Source: Edaphobacter sp. (lineage in GTDB: Bacteria > Acidobacteriota > Terriglobia > Terriglobales > Acidobacteriaceae). From it: a stretch of DNA of 64,000 nucleotides. The translations under genes and the position numbers were made by a program. The stretch covers positions 868,001 through 932,000 of the forward strand of contig NZ_JAPWKF010000001.1 in assembly GCF_028283685.1 (NCBI RefSeq), given 5' to 3'. Positions within the stretch are counted from its first letter, which is position 1. Each line of letters begins with the position of its first letter. Of the stretch, positions 36,549 through 46,482 are shown one piece after another. The notes under the pieces were generated by a model, which saw nothing but the letters and a program-made list of their open reading frames with translations, was not told the origin of the DNA and searched no databases.

Positions 36549-38885
36549 CTAGGGTGCCTGCAACTCCTGGTCGAACCAGGCAACGATGCGATTCAGATAG
36601 TCCTCTTTATTCGCTCTACCCCATGTCCCTTCCCAGTGATCTTCATTGGCATATTTTGCATAAGCGACCTTCTTCTTGAGTCGTCGCAAATCTACAAAGA
36701 CCTCATCGGAGAGTAGTGGCGGGCATGTGTTATCGGCTCCACCATGCACCAGCAGCAACGGGGTAGTCACCTTATCGAGATAGAATGTCGGCGAGTTCTC
36801 GAGGTATCGGTCACGAAACTGCCATGGGGTACCCCCCATCGCGCCTTGTCCCTGTTCGGCCCATTCCATCGCCCATGCATCACCGTCAGCCGTCATCCCG
36901 CCATACATAGAGAACATATTGCCAACGCCAGCCGATGCCATCGCTGCACGAAAGAGGTGCGACTGCGTGATCAGGGCGAGTGTCGAGTACCCTCCATAAC
37001 TATGGCCCATCACCCCAATCCTTCGGGGGTCTGCGATCCCCAGTTCCACCACACGATTCACAGCGGGGATGACGGTCTTGGCAATATCGGCCATCGGCGT
37101 TGCGGGATGCAGCGGTGTATCCGGATAGAGCACGGCGTACCCTCTGGTCGCAAAGAGCTGTTTATTTTCCACTCCCATGCCAGACAGCCCGAACCGCGAG
37201 AGGCGGGTCGAACCGAACGAGCCGCCGTAGACATAGACGAGCAGAGGATAGGCCTTGCCCGGTTGATAGTCGCTAGGCAGAAGCAGAGCTCCCTTCAGGG
37301 CCTGCCCGTCAGCGCTTTGATACTCGATCAATCGTGACGCGCCGAATCTATACGAATCAAAAGCAGGATTAATCGCTGTAAGGCGCCGCGCATTGTCAAA
37401 GTTTTCGAGCGACGTGGTCCAGAGATCGGGGCTATGCTGCGCGTCCTCAGAGAGGAAAACAACTCTTCGCGCCTCCGGATTCACATCCATGTCGAACTTA
37501 GCAGCCGAATCCGGACCATACTCCTTGCTCTCTTCGATGAGTTTGCTCAACCTCCCTGATTCGAGCGACAGCTTATAGAAGCCTGACTCTTTCGATCTCG
37601 AATTCCGCGTACGCACAATGATGAACTGTGCAGGATCTTCTGACGCGATGACGTTTGATCGGGCAGACGTCACGATATGAATCAGCGTTCGTTCCTCACC
37701 CTTGGCAATCTCTTTCGTAGTGCTATCCGAGATCGAGATCCCCCACACGGCGTTACCACCCAAGACATACAGCTTGCGGCTATCTGGAGACCAAGCGGGG
37801 CCGGCGAATTCCTGTCCAAAATCCGGATGTTTGCCCGAACTGATCTGTCGAGCGGGACCTCCTGTGGCAGGAGCGATGAAACACTCGCCCACCATCCTCT
37901 CGCCAACGGCCATATAGTCGGGCTGTGTGGTCAGATAGGAGAGCCATTCCCCGTTTGGTGACCAGCTGTAGGATGTTCCCATATCCATCGGGACATCCTT
38001 GGCAACCGATGAGATCTCTCCCGATCCAAGATGCACGATGGAAATGTCATAGAGGGGCTGTTGCGATCCATTTCCGCGCAATCCTTTGATATCAATTACG
38101 GCCAGGTCTCGACCATTTGGGGATAGTCCGAATCCAAGCGTGGTGTGCTCTTTGACAAGGCGTCGGACACTTCCGCTCTTCACATCGATAACCGCAATAT
38201 CCGCGAGGCTCCGATTGATCCATTGCCCCGCTTTGGCCGTTGGCTCTGGAACCGACGGATCGTAGGCGTAGACCGTCGCCGTCGCCTTGATAGCAGCTTT
38301 CGAACTGGGTTCGTTCTTGGCCGCTTCGATAAGATCGTCTGCCTGATCAAGTGTCAGCTTCTCGGGTAGAACCTTCACGATGATGGAGCGGCTATCTGCA
38401 GTCCATGTAGGAACATCAAAGTATTCCCTCAGCGATACCTCTGAGACGCGCCGTAAGGTTCCTGTTTCTCTGCTCCAAACCCAGAGCCTCGCAACGCCGT
38501 CTCTATCCGATGAAAACGCGAGCATCTTTCCATCAGGCGACCATATCGGGTTCCAGGCATTTCCATTGGAGCCGGTGAATTCTTTGGTCTCCCCGGTCTC
38601 CGTATTGGTGATCCTGATCTCCGTACCATCCATCATCCTCGGAGTGCCTGTGGGCAGGAACGTTTTATAGCGAATATTCTTCGCCGTCTCCGTTCTAGAT
38701 GGCGTAGCCAGGGTATATGCCACAAGCTTGCCGTCCGGTGACATGGTTGGCGCGGCTGAGAACGCGAATTCTTTGGCGGCGAGAAGATCGTCGATTGTCA
38801 ACGGCTTTTCGGAGAATGCGAAGGCATTGAACGATGATGCAGCGATCAGAAGATAAGCTAACTCTTTGACACGGAAACAGCGCAT
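36549..38885 (-). CDS. S9 family peptidase (prolyl oligopeptidase type), exported
   Basis: A serine peptidase of about 778 residues that cuts short peptides. The ATG at 38885 is favoured because an AAAGGA box precedes it and a signal peptide begins there (ELAYLLIAASSFNAFAF). The N-terminal beta-propeller contains WSPDGKMLAF and WSPDSRKL repeats and gates an alpha/beta-hydrolase domain. The triad is visible: Ser in GVMGHSYGGYS, Asp in LLLVHGGADNTCPP and His in ANEDHWEG. It lies 19 nt downstream of an S8 protease gene and in line with a TonB receptor, forming a peptide-utilisation cluster. Confidence 0.92.
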   Translation of the reverse strand: MRCFRVKELAYLLIAASSFNAFAFSEKPLTIDDLLAAKEFAFSAAPTMSPDGKLVAYTLATPSRTETAKNIRYKTFLPTGTPRMMDGTEIRITNTETGETKEFTGSNGNAWNPIWSPDGKMLAFSSDRDGVARLWVWSRETGTLRRVSEVSLREYFDVPTWTADSRSIIVKVLPEKLTLDQADDLIEAAKNEPSSKAAIKATATVYAYDPSVPEPTAKAGQWINRSLADIAVIDVKSGSVRRLVKEHTTLGFGLSPNGRDLAVIDIKGLRGNGSQQPLYDISIVHLGSGEISSVAKDVPMDMGTSYSWSPNGEWLSYLTTQPDYMAVGERMVGECFIAPATGGPARQISSGKHPDFGQEFAGPAWSPDSRKLYVLGGNAVWGISISDSTTKEIAKGEERTLIHIVTSARSNVIASEDPAQFIIVRTRNSRSKESGFYKLSLESGRLSKLIEESKEYGPDSAAKFDMDVNPEARRVVFLSEDAQHSPDLWTTSLENFDNARRLTAINPAFDSYRFGASRLIEYQSADGQALKGALLLPSDYQPGKAYPLLVYVYGGSFGSTRLSRFGLSGMGVENKQLFATRGYAVLYPDTPLHPATPMADIAKTVIPAVNRVVELGIADPRRIGVMGHSYGGYSTLALITQSHLFRAAMASAGVGNMFSMYGGMTADGDAWAMEWAEQGQGAMGGTPWQFRDRYLENSPTFYLDKVTTPLLLVHGGADNTCPPLLSDEVFVDLRRLKKKVAYAKYANEDHWEGTWGRANKEDYLNRIVAWFDQELQAP

Positions 38886-38904
38886 TTTTGATCCTTTCCA
38901 CGGT

Positions 38905-41900
38905 TTACTTCTGTTGAGCAGGCGAGAGGAGAACAGAGCTACCGATGCGCGCGGGCAGAGGCTTTCCTCCGCCGGGAACGGTGGCCAAGGGATCGCTCGA
39001 TGGCTTTTCACCTGGACTGCTATTGACGACGACCGCGATAGGCTCAACCAGAATGCGCTTCCCTGTCGGTCGCGCGTTCACCCGAACATTCACTGCCGAA
39101 TTCCATTCCTCGTTCTGCCGGCGTTGCTTGGGCTTGTCACTAGCGTCGACGGTCCCAAGTAAAGGATGGAAGAATGTGTCTCGATAGGTAAATGTCGTAG
39201 CACCATTCGGAACACGGAAGCCGTCGACTACGGCGATCCATTTACCTCCCGCAGGGTGATCTATAGTCAGCTCTTCCGTCGATCCCTGAGAGTCTCCACT
39301 GCCGCGCAGAACGGCTAGACCATCCGGTTGAACGTGGTAGAGATACAGGTCGAGGTCATCCTCGGATGACTTTTGCTGGTTGACTTGGACGACCAAGCGT
39401 TCCGAACCTTCGGGGACTTCGATCGAGAACGTCTTCTGCTCGCCCGAACTAATCTGCCCCTTCTCTTCAACCTGGCTGCCAAGCGATGACGTGTCGACCG
39501 CTGCAACAAACGGAGCGAGGAGATTCTTCATTTGCACCTGATATTCCGCTTGATTGGGAGCTATGCCTGCGACTTTCTTTGTCGGGACAACGTCGACTCC
39601 GAGCACAGATAGTTCAAGATGAACGGGCACAGGCTTGAGCGGCTTGGAATCGATCTGCTTGGGATCGAATGCGAAGAGATTACCCCAAAGCTCGACCTCC
39701 CAGACACCAGCTGCCGGATGAGCGATGGTGCGTTGAAGGACACCGCTCTCTATCTTGCCGACAGACCAATCGAGGCCGGGCTTGTGGTCTGGAGAGAAGA
39801 GGTTGATCCTGATCTCCTGTCGCTTGTCCGGTGTTGTTGCAAAGACTTGAAGTGCTTGAGCCCCGGGCGGAACCCGAACGAAGATACTCTTAACTCCGGG
39901 CCGTGGCGCATCGATCGTCTCATCTACAGTGAAGTGGTTTCCCTCCTTGAAATCCTGCGCAACAACGATCGTGTTCAATACCTGATAGGCAATTCCCGGA
40001 TATCCTGGCCGTCGGAGATTTAGGATCGCACTCGCGACACCTTCCTCTTTCGTTTGGATGAAGATCGGAAGGGCTACTGCTTTATGCAGGGGGAGAGTGA
40101 TTGTCTTTTCGGTAGAAAAAACACCCGTGTTGCCAACCCACTCAAGATCAAAGGTGGCAGGTTCGATCGGCCCGGTCTCCCGCGTGAACAGGATCTCGCG
40201 TTTTCCATGATCCCTCGCATGCCAGCCTTCGCGCTCGAAGATACCGGTGCCTCTGTCTGGGACCTGTAGATACTTCGAGGTCAAAGTCTTTACCGATGCC
40301 TCACTCTTAATGGTGATCGGCTCCCACTTCGTGTTCAACTCCTTCAGCATCATCCAGGCAGCATTCACCTGAACGAGGCCATTTCCCTGCTGATAGGCGG
40401 GATACTGTGGAAGGAAGCGAGCGGTCGACAGCATCGCTGTGCGGATGCGAGCCGCATCGTATTTCACATTCTCCTGTTTAGCCGCACTCACGAGCAGAGC
40501 CGCCGCTGCTGTCGCGGTTGGTCCGGCGGTCGACGTGCCACCGCCAATGTAGTATCCCGGAGGCAGGTAGTAGATGCCTTCAAGCTTATGAGCTGGCTTA
40601 TATCCCGGGTCGGTGCTGATTAGCTCCGAGGGACTAATAATCTCAGGCTTCAAAGAGCCGTCCCCCGACGGACCGAAAGAACCAACGATGTGAAGATTGT
40701 CTTCAGAGATTGGATCAACCCCATTGTTGATTCGATAGGCCGCTGCATTCTGATAGGCTCCGACAGCGATAATTCCCTTGCTCGAGACCTCATCCAACAC
40801 CTCTGTCATACCAAAGGTATTGTTGGCCGGAGAGAAGAGCGGCTTCTTATAGATATCGGTTAGACGGTCAAATATAACTCCGGCTACGAGCCGGCCATCA
40901 TGCACTGGATTCATCGCAAGATCGACGATGGAAGGCTCAAGACAGATGACGTCGACCTTCGGGTTCTGTGCCGCGGCTATTGTTGATTCGACTCGTCTAT
41001 AAAGAGATCCATCGCCGGTAAAGTAGCTGGCGAACTGGGCTCCTCCAGCTACGCCATCGTAAGCCCCTCCCATGAAGCCCTTGCCAAGTGAAGCGCCCGC
41101 GACCTCCGTGACGTGTTGCCAGATTCCGAGCGTCACGTGCACGTAGTGAGACTCTGGATTCGTTTGGATGGCAAAACCGATGGATTTTCGTCTCCCAGAT
41201 ACGCGCCTTCCATCGCCAAAGATGCCAATGTCGCCACGCTTGCTGTAATCCTTGAGACCCGGCTGATGGGCAAGGTCGTGATCTTGCTTCGTATCGACCC
41301 AAACGGTCCCGGAAGCCTCGTCCCAAAGGACAGCAAACAGACCGCTACTTCCAACAGGATTCCCGTCGAAGTTTACGTCGCGGTGGAGATAGCTTGCAGC
41401 CCGTAATGCTCGCTCGTCGAAAAAACCGAATCTGTAGCTACCATCCGCTGGAGCGGTATAGTGCGTCCCCTCAACCGAAAACCCGCCATCGGTTGCCTGC
41501 ACAATCCTGTCCATCTTGACCCACATCGGGTCGTTGTCATCACGGGGATCTGTTGAGGACTGAAGCTCTGAGATCTTGGGGATCTCTCCTCCATCAAGTG
41601 AGGTGGCGTGCTGCAGCTCGGGTAGGAGCATATCGGGAGTCGCGTCGAGAATAGCCATGGTTGCCCCCCTGCCATCGAAGTGGGGGCCACCAGCGACGAA
41701 TGCCGGTATGTCCATATCCTTTTGTGGGAGATAGGGATGGCTGAGTGGCGTGTCCGGCTCCGGCGGGTCTGATGGACGCACATCGGGATCTTCACCGAAG
41801 GAGTCAAACAGGACCGGGTCCCAGGAGTTGATGTCGATATCGATATCAAGACTCTCGACATCGGGCCGGACGGCAAATGTCAGAACCTTGTCCACGGGCA

Positions 41901-42186
41901 ATCGCCCACGGAGGTAATCCACCTCGCTCGAGAGGAAGTGGACTTCGCCACCTGCTTCTTTCCATGCCTGCGCGACTGCAGCGCTCTTGCCTTGTTTCGC
42001 CGCAACGAGAACCACGGGAAGCTTCTCTCCACGAATCTTCGAAAGAGCCACTAGCTCATGAATATGTTTGTAGGGCACATGCGACGGCGGCTCGGACTGC
42101 GCATGAAGGCTGACCGTGATCGTCATCGCAATAAGTGCGATCATTGATTTCGACAAAAGGGTGGAACACCATCTTGATTTGGGCAT
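38905..42186 (-). CDS. S8 subtilisin-like serine peptidase, large
   Basis: A secreted protease of about 1093 residues. The ATG at 42186 has an AGGAAA box and begins a signal peptide (SMIALIAMTITVSLHA). Triad candidates are Asp181 in GATMAILDATPD, His358 in WQHVTEVAG and Ser552 in GGGTSTAGP. The Asp and His contexts are degenerate (no classic HGTHVAG), but order and spacing fit. After about residue 610 the protein continues as beta-rich domains (LELSVLGVDVVPTKKVAG and others), similar to large tripeptidyl-peptidase or pyrolysin-like subtilases. It sits between the S9 peptidase and TonB receptor genes on one strand. Confidence 0.8.
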   Translation of the reverse strand: MPKSRWCSTLLSKSMIALIAMTITVSLHAQSEPPSHVPYKHIHELVALSKIRGEKLPVVLVAAKQGKSAAVAQAWKEAGGEVHFLSSEVDYLRGRLPVDKVLTFAVRPDVESLDIDIDINSWDPVLFDSFGEDPDVRPSDPPEPDTPLSHPYLPQKDMDIPAFVAGGPHFDGRGATMAILDATPDMLLPELQHATSLDGGEIPKISELQSSTDPRDDNDPMWVKMDRIVQATDGGFSVEGTHYTAPADGSYRFGFFDERALRAASYLHRDVNFDGNPVGSSGLFAVLWDEASGTVWVDTKQDHDLAHQPGLKDYSKRGDIGIFGDGRRVSGRRKSIGFAIQTNPESHYVHVTLGIWQHVTEVAGASLGKGFMGGAYDGVAGGAQFASYFTGDGSLYRRVESTIAAAQNPKVDVICLEPSIVDLAMNPVHDGRLVAGVIFDRLTDIYKKPLFSPANNTFGMTEVLDEVSSKGIIAVGAYQNAAAYRINNGVDPISEDNLHIVGSFGPSGDGSLKPEIISPSELISTDPGYKPAHKLEGIYYLPPGYYIGGGTSTAGPTATAAAALLVSAAKQENVKYDAARIRTAMLSTARFLPQYPAYQQGNGLVQVNAAWMMLKELNTKWEPITIKSEASVKTLTSKYLQVPDRGTGIFEREGWHARDHGKREILFTRETGPIEPATFDLEWVGNTGVFSTEKTITLPLHKAVALPIFIQTKEEGVASAILNLRRPGYPGIAYQVLNTIVVAQDFKEGNHFTVDETIDAPRPGVKSIFVRVPPGAQALQVFATTPDKRQEIRINLFSPDHKPGLDWSVGKIESGVLQRTIAHPAAGVWEVELWGNLFAFDPKQIDSKPLKPVPVHLELSVLGVDVVPTKKVAGIAPNQAEYQVQMKNLLAPFVAAVDTSSLGSQVEEKGQISSGEQKTFSIEVPEGSERLVVQVNQQKSSEDDLDLYLYHVQPDGLAVLRGSGDSQGSTEELTIDHPAGGKWIAVVDGFRVPNGATTFTYRDTFFHPLLGTVDASDKPKQRRQNEEWNSAVNVRVNARPTGKRILVEPIAVVVNSSPGEKPSSDPLATVPGGGKPLPARIGSSVLLSPAQQK

Positions 42187-42252
42187 AGTTTTCCTAAAGC
42201 ACGGCAAAGCGTGCTGTTGCACTGCGTGGATAGTGTCAGCGTTAGCTGGGAT

Positions 42253-45200
42253 TTAGAAGGTAATGGTCCCTCGGAACGCGATCATGCGCACGGAAGAGTC
42301 ACCGCCGATCGTAGGACTCCCCAGGAGACCGGTACTCGGCCCAACAGTGTTGTCTATTACGCCAAAGCCATACAGAGTGGCGGGCGATGATGGGATTCCA
42401 GCTTGAGGCGAACCGGTGTAGCCAGTCGAGGACGTTGGAGCCCCAAAGTTCGGGTGGTTGAAGAGATTGTAGAACTGCGCCTCAAAGCGAAAGGCTATCT
42501 GATCATGGACTGGAAAGCGCTTTGAGACGCTGAGATCCGTCCATTTGAATCCGGGTAATCTTGCCGAGTTGCGACGGAAGGTCCCATTTTGGCAGTTGAC
42601 GGGAGTATTGCTGGGATAGCAAGAACCGGTCGTTGGGTCTACGACCGACTGAAATGCATTCGGGTTCAACCATTGAATCGTCCCTGGTGTCGTTACATCA
42701 GGAAGATTCTGCTTCGCATAGAGGTCCTGCCCTGATACTCGATTGGCGAAGATGTTGTAACGCGCACTACTGTTGAGGATGTTGTAGGGACTCCTGCTAT
42801 ACACCGAAAACGGAAACCCACCGCGGACGAAGATATTGCCTGACAGCTTCCATCCGCCGATCGCGCCGCGGACCAGATGGTTGTTGCTCCGGAAGGGTAG
42901 CAAATAAGAGTAGGATGCGTTGACAGAATGCCGTACATCATAGTCACAGCTTGCCCAGTTCTTCTTTAGCTCCCCGTCAAACGGATAGCCGCCGGTATTG
43001 GCTTGAAAGATGGTAACTCCACCGTTTGAATTCGAGTCCATGCAGTGACTCCATGTGTAGTTGACGCGAGCGTCGATACCGTGACTCAGACGCTGCTCAA
43101 AACTCGTCTGCAAGGCGTGGTAGCTGCTGTTGGCGCCCGTTTTAAAGCTGAAGACCTGCCCGAAACGAGGGTCCGGCGCTTGCTGATACGAGTAACTACC
43201 CCAGCACCCGGAGCAGGCGGTCTGATAGCCGTTAGGATTTGCGATGAAAAAGTTCTGGGTGGAGCGAGTGCCAACGTACTTCACCCCCAGGACACGTGTC
43301 GCACCAAACTGGCGATCAATGCCGAAGTTCCACTGGAAATGCATGGGCACCTTGAATTGATTTGAAGACTCGAGATCGTAGAAAGTTACAGCCGGAATAC
43401 AGTCACTGGGAGAGGAGTTCGGCGATGCACAGGAGAGTGCGCCGCGGGCAAATCCTGCCTGAAAGGCTTGGTTCATGGCTGCAGCCGCATCAATAGTGCT
43501 GTCAGGTACACCTGGAAAAGCTGCAGTTCCCCGGTTATATGAGATACCGGTTTGGAAGGATGCCATTGAAGGCGCATTTTCGTCGGCGTAGGTAGGCAGG
43601 AATCCAGTCGTCGGAGAGGTAAACACACCACCCGAAGCGCGGACGACTGTTTTTGGCTGAATCTCGTAGGCGAGACCAATCCGCGGCTGGTAGACGAACA
43701 GTGGAGTTGAGGAGAACAATGTCCCCTGATTTCCCTTAATCGCTTGATTCAGCGGGATAGAGAGATCATGGCTAAGGTTCTCAAACGGCACGGACAAACG
43801 CGAGATAACGTTATCGTAGCTGCGCAGATTCGAGTTCCAGGTAACGCGTAGACCATAGCTTGCCGTCAGTTTTGGCGTAATGCGATAGACATCAGAGGCG
43901 TAGAAATCGACGTTGACTGCACCGAGATGGTCGTTCACGTAGGTCGGGAAATAAGCATAGGTCAATCCTGAAGCACCGTAGGTGAACTGCGGCAAAGAGA
44001 GGGCTGATACGTATGGTGTCGTAAACCCCGCTGATTGCGCCGAGGTGAAACGGGAGCGAAGCAGGTTGACTCCAAACTTCATCTGATGGCGGCCGACGTT
44101 CCAGATCAGGTTGTCAGCCAGTTGATAGCTGATCGAGCGGTCACCATACGGAAGATTGCTTATTCCGATCGTCGAGAAAGGAGAGGCGCTGAAGGCGATC
44201 GGCATGGCGGCCTTGGCTGCTGCTTCGTCTCCATAACCGTGGACACGATCAATGTAGGAGACCCCAGGATTTAATTGATTGACCAGATTAGGAGAGAAGA
44301 TGTGGGTCCAGCCAGCAGAACCACTCTTGAGGGGAGTGTCTGCGTGGACGTCGAAGAGCGTGTTGACTGGGTTGGGCGAGCTGCTCGCACCGTGATCCAT
44401 CTGGTAGCGCACCCAGGCGCTATCACTCTTGCTGAAGGCGTGATCGAGACGCAGAGTCCAAAGAGTCTCGGAGAGAGGATTCGAAAAGGTGCGAATACGC
44501 CTCAGCGCGCAGCCATTTCCTTGATTAGCATTCACGCTCGAAGTCGCCGCACCATTGGAGTCGAACGGGCAGCCAGCGACGCGGAGAGGAGTACCGGTCG
44601 TCGCATCGGGAAGCAGCGCGAACATCGACCTGTATAGCGGAACCTCTGCTGGCTGCGCCGGAAGTGCTCCGCCAAGGACAGAATCCGTTCCGCCAACGGC
44701 AAGTTGATTGAGCACATAGTTCTGGTAGTAGCTACTAGGTACCGTCACTGTCTGAATTCCGGGCAGGACAATACGCATTCCCTCAAAATCCGTAAAGAAA
44801 AAGAGCTTGTCCCGAAAGATCGGCCCTCCAACACTGAATCCGAACTCGTTTACGTTCGATCTCGGTTTTTTGGCCGTGGTCGGACTTGCCTTGATGAAAT
44901 AGTTGGTCGTATTGAGAACCGACCCGTTCCAGATCTCATAAGCATTGCCGTGAAACTGGTTCGTTCCTGACTTTGTGGTGTAGCTCATCTGCGCAGAACC
45001 GAGACGGCTTTGGTCAACAGAGAAGGATTGGGTACTGACCGTGACCTCCTGAACGGCGTTAGCTCCGAGCATGAGTCCCGTCGCGCCTGACTGATTCATA
45101 CTGTTCCACGGATTGGTTGCATTCAGTCCGTCGATCGCGTAATCATTCGCGCTTGTCGGCAAGCCATTCACTTCGAGGTTGCCGCCGTTGTATCCCCCGG

Positions 45201-45699
45201 AGTTGATCGTGTTCATTACAACACCTGGGGCTACCGTCGCAAGGTAGGTTAGGTCATTGCCGGGGTTCGGCATGTCCTCGATCTGCTGCGAATTGAGGGT
45301 GACCGTCGTGTTCGGATTGCTGGTCTCAATGAGGGGAGCTTCACCCGAGACGACAACCCTCTGCTCCTCTCCGCCGACAGGCAACTGGAAGGTCAGCGAT
45401 ATGGCGCGGCCTACATTCAGATTGATGCGTTCGCGGCTGATCGTATCGAAGCCATGTGCGGATACTGTGACGGTGTAGAGGCCGGGATCAAGCAAAGGGA
45501 CATTGAACAATCCCTGGCTCGATGTGGATGTAGCCCGCTTGACACCGGTCTCGAGATTGACAACCGTGATGTTGGCCTTGGCGATAACTGCGCCGGAGGG
45601 ATCGGTAACAGTTCCGGTCAATTGGCCGGTCGTAGACGTCTGCGCCAGAAGAGGGAGCGAGAGAAAGAGCAAAGCAAAAAATGCGCAAAGGGATTTCAT
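42253..45699 (-). CDS. Oar-like TonB-dependent receptor (peptidase locus)
   Basis: An outer-membrane receptor of about 1148 residues. Signal peptide LCAFFALLFLSLPLLAQ, carboxypeptidase-regulatory domain TGQLTGTVTDPSGAVIAKA, plug with NDYAIDGLNATNPWNSM and a barrel ending in Phe (FRGTITF). Two adjacent ATGs occur at 45702 and 45699; the second has better spacing from a GGAG box. It lies 66 nt upstream of the S8 protease gene on the same strand. Oar of Myxococcus handles extracellular peptides or proteases, so uptake or export of a peptide or protein is plausible here; this rests on analogy and context. Confidence 0.88.
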   Translation of the reverse strand: MKSLCAFFALLFLSLPLLAQTSTTGQLTGTVTDPSGAVIAKANITVVNLETGVKRATSTSSQGLFNVPLLDPGLYTVTVSAHGFDTISRERINLNVGRAISLTFQLPVGGEEQRVVVSGEAPLIETSNPNTTVTLNSQQIEDMPNPGNDLTYLATVAPGVVMNTINSGGYNGGNLEVNGLPTSANDYAIDGLNATNPWNSMNQSGATGLMLGANAVQEVTVSTQSFSVDQSRLGSAQMSYTTKSGTNQFHGNAYEIWNGSVLNTTNYFIKASPTTAKKPRSNVNEFGFSVGGPIFRDKLFFFTDFEGMRIVLPGIQTVTVPSSYYQNYVLNQLAVGGTDSVLGGALPAQPAEVPLYRSMFALLPDATTGTPLRVAGCPFDSNGAATSSVNANQGNGCALRRIRTFSNPLSETLWTLRLDHAFSKSDSAWVRYQMDHGASSSPNPVNTLFDVHADTPLKSGSAGWTHIFSPNLVNQLNPGVSYIDRVHGYGDEAAAKAAMPIAFSASPFSTIGISNLPYGDRSISYQLADNLIWNVGRHQMKFGVNLLRSRFTSAQSAGFTTPYVSALSLPQFTYGASGLTYAYFPTYVNDHLGAVNVDFYASDVYRITPKLTASYGLRVTWNSNLRSYDNVISRLSVPFENLSHDLSIPLNQAIKGNQGTLFSSTPLFVYQPRIGLAYEIQPKTVVRASGGVFTSPTTGFLPTYADENAPSMASFQTGISYNRGTAAFPGVPDSTIDAAAAMNQAFQAGFARGALSCASPNSSPSDCIPAVTFYDLESSNQFKVPMHFQWNFGIDRQFGATRVLGVKYVGTRSTQNFFIANPNGYQTACSGCWGSYSYQQAPDPRFGQVFSFKTGANSSYHALQTSFEQRLSHGIDARVNYTWSHCMDSNSNGGVTIFQANTGGYPFDGELKKNWASCDYDVRHSVNASYSYLLPFRSNNHLVRGAIGGWKLSGNIFVRGGFPFSVYSRSPYNILNSSARYNIFANRVSGQDLYAKQNLPDVTTPGTIQWLNPNAFQSVVDPTTGSCYPSNTPVNCQNGTFRRNSARLPGFKWTDLSVSKRFPVHDQIAFRFEAQFYNLFNHPNFGAPTSSTGYTGSPQAGIPSSPATLYGFGVIDNTVGPSTGLLGSPTIGGDSSVRMIAFRGTITF

Positions 45700-45771
45700 C
45701 ATGTCTCCATGTGTGGTCCAACGTAAGGATGGGTGCATTTCCCCTCGACTCGGCTTGGAGCAGAGGGTGAT

Positions 45772-46482
45772 TTAGAACGAACTGCCAACTGTGCCTGACA
45801 GCGATGCGACCCTGTCACGCAAAACATCTATCCGATGCTGTGTTTCAGCGACTGCAGTAGCAAGGTCCTGCTTGTCCGGACTATCTGTTGCTATGAGAAT
45901 TCCTCGTATACCTGACTGCATCTGCTCGGTTGACTCAAAGATTGACACGACGGAGCGTTGCCAGCTATCTTCCGGACCCGGTCTTGCCATTCGCTGAGAT
46001 GGAAGGTCTGCAGTCGCACCAAGCCGTGCAAGAGATTGCTCGGCAACTTCGATCTGATGATTCAGAACGGTTATGTGGTCCTTTAGCAGGAGCTCAAGCG
46101 ACTGTTTGCCAGATTGATCGAGCTGATCAATCTGCCCATTGGGGTAACGCTCTTCTAACCTTCGCAGCGCCCAGGCGTGAGACATCGCGAGGTCAACGGA
46201 TGTCAGGGTCTGCTCAATAAAATGAGAGCGATCTTCGGAATCTGGGATGATCTTTACGATTGCTCCAGCGAAGGCCGGTCTCGCCGTCACGGCAATGACA
46301 TGCTGTTCGATTTCCCTTACCGGAGCAACCTTTGTAGTTGCTTCATCTAAAGTTTCTAAACGCAGCGAGAGGTTTGGGATCGAGTGAAGAGCAGCAACCA
46401 GCTCCTGCTTCCGCTCTGCGGTGTTGACCATCGCTGTAATTACAACGTGGGATCGGTCGGGCTGGATCTGGACGCTAATGGG
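45772..46482 (-). pseudogene. C-terminal part of the anti-sigma gene, cut off by an amber codon
   Basis: This frame continues directly from the anti-sigma gene: after its TAG at 46483-46485 the same frame runs PISVQIQPDRSHVVITA and on through MVNTAERKQELVAALHS to a normal stop at 45772. The text on both sides of the TAG reads as a single conserved-looking domain, with a beta strand-helix pattern (VVITAMVNTAERKQELVAAL) like BON-type repeats. The whole unit would be 584 residues. An ATG at 46431 without a clear ribosome binding site could restart translation and give a 219-residue product, so it may still be made. Confidence 0.55.
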
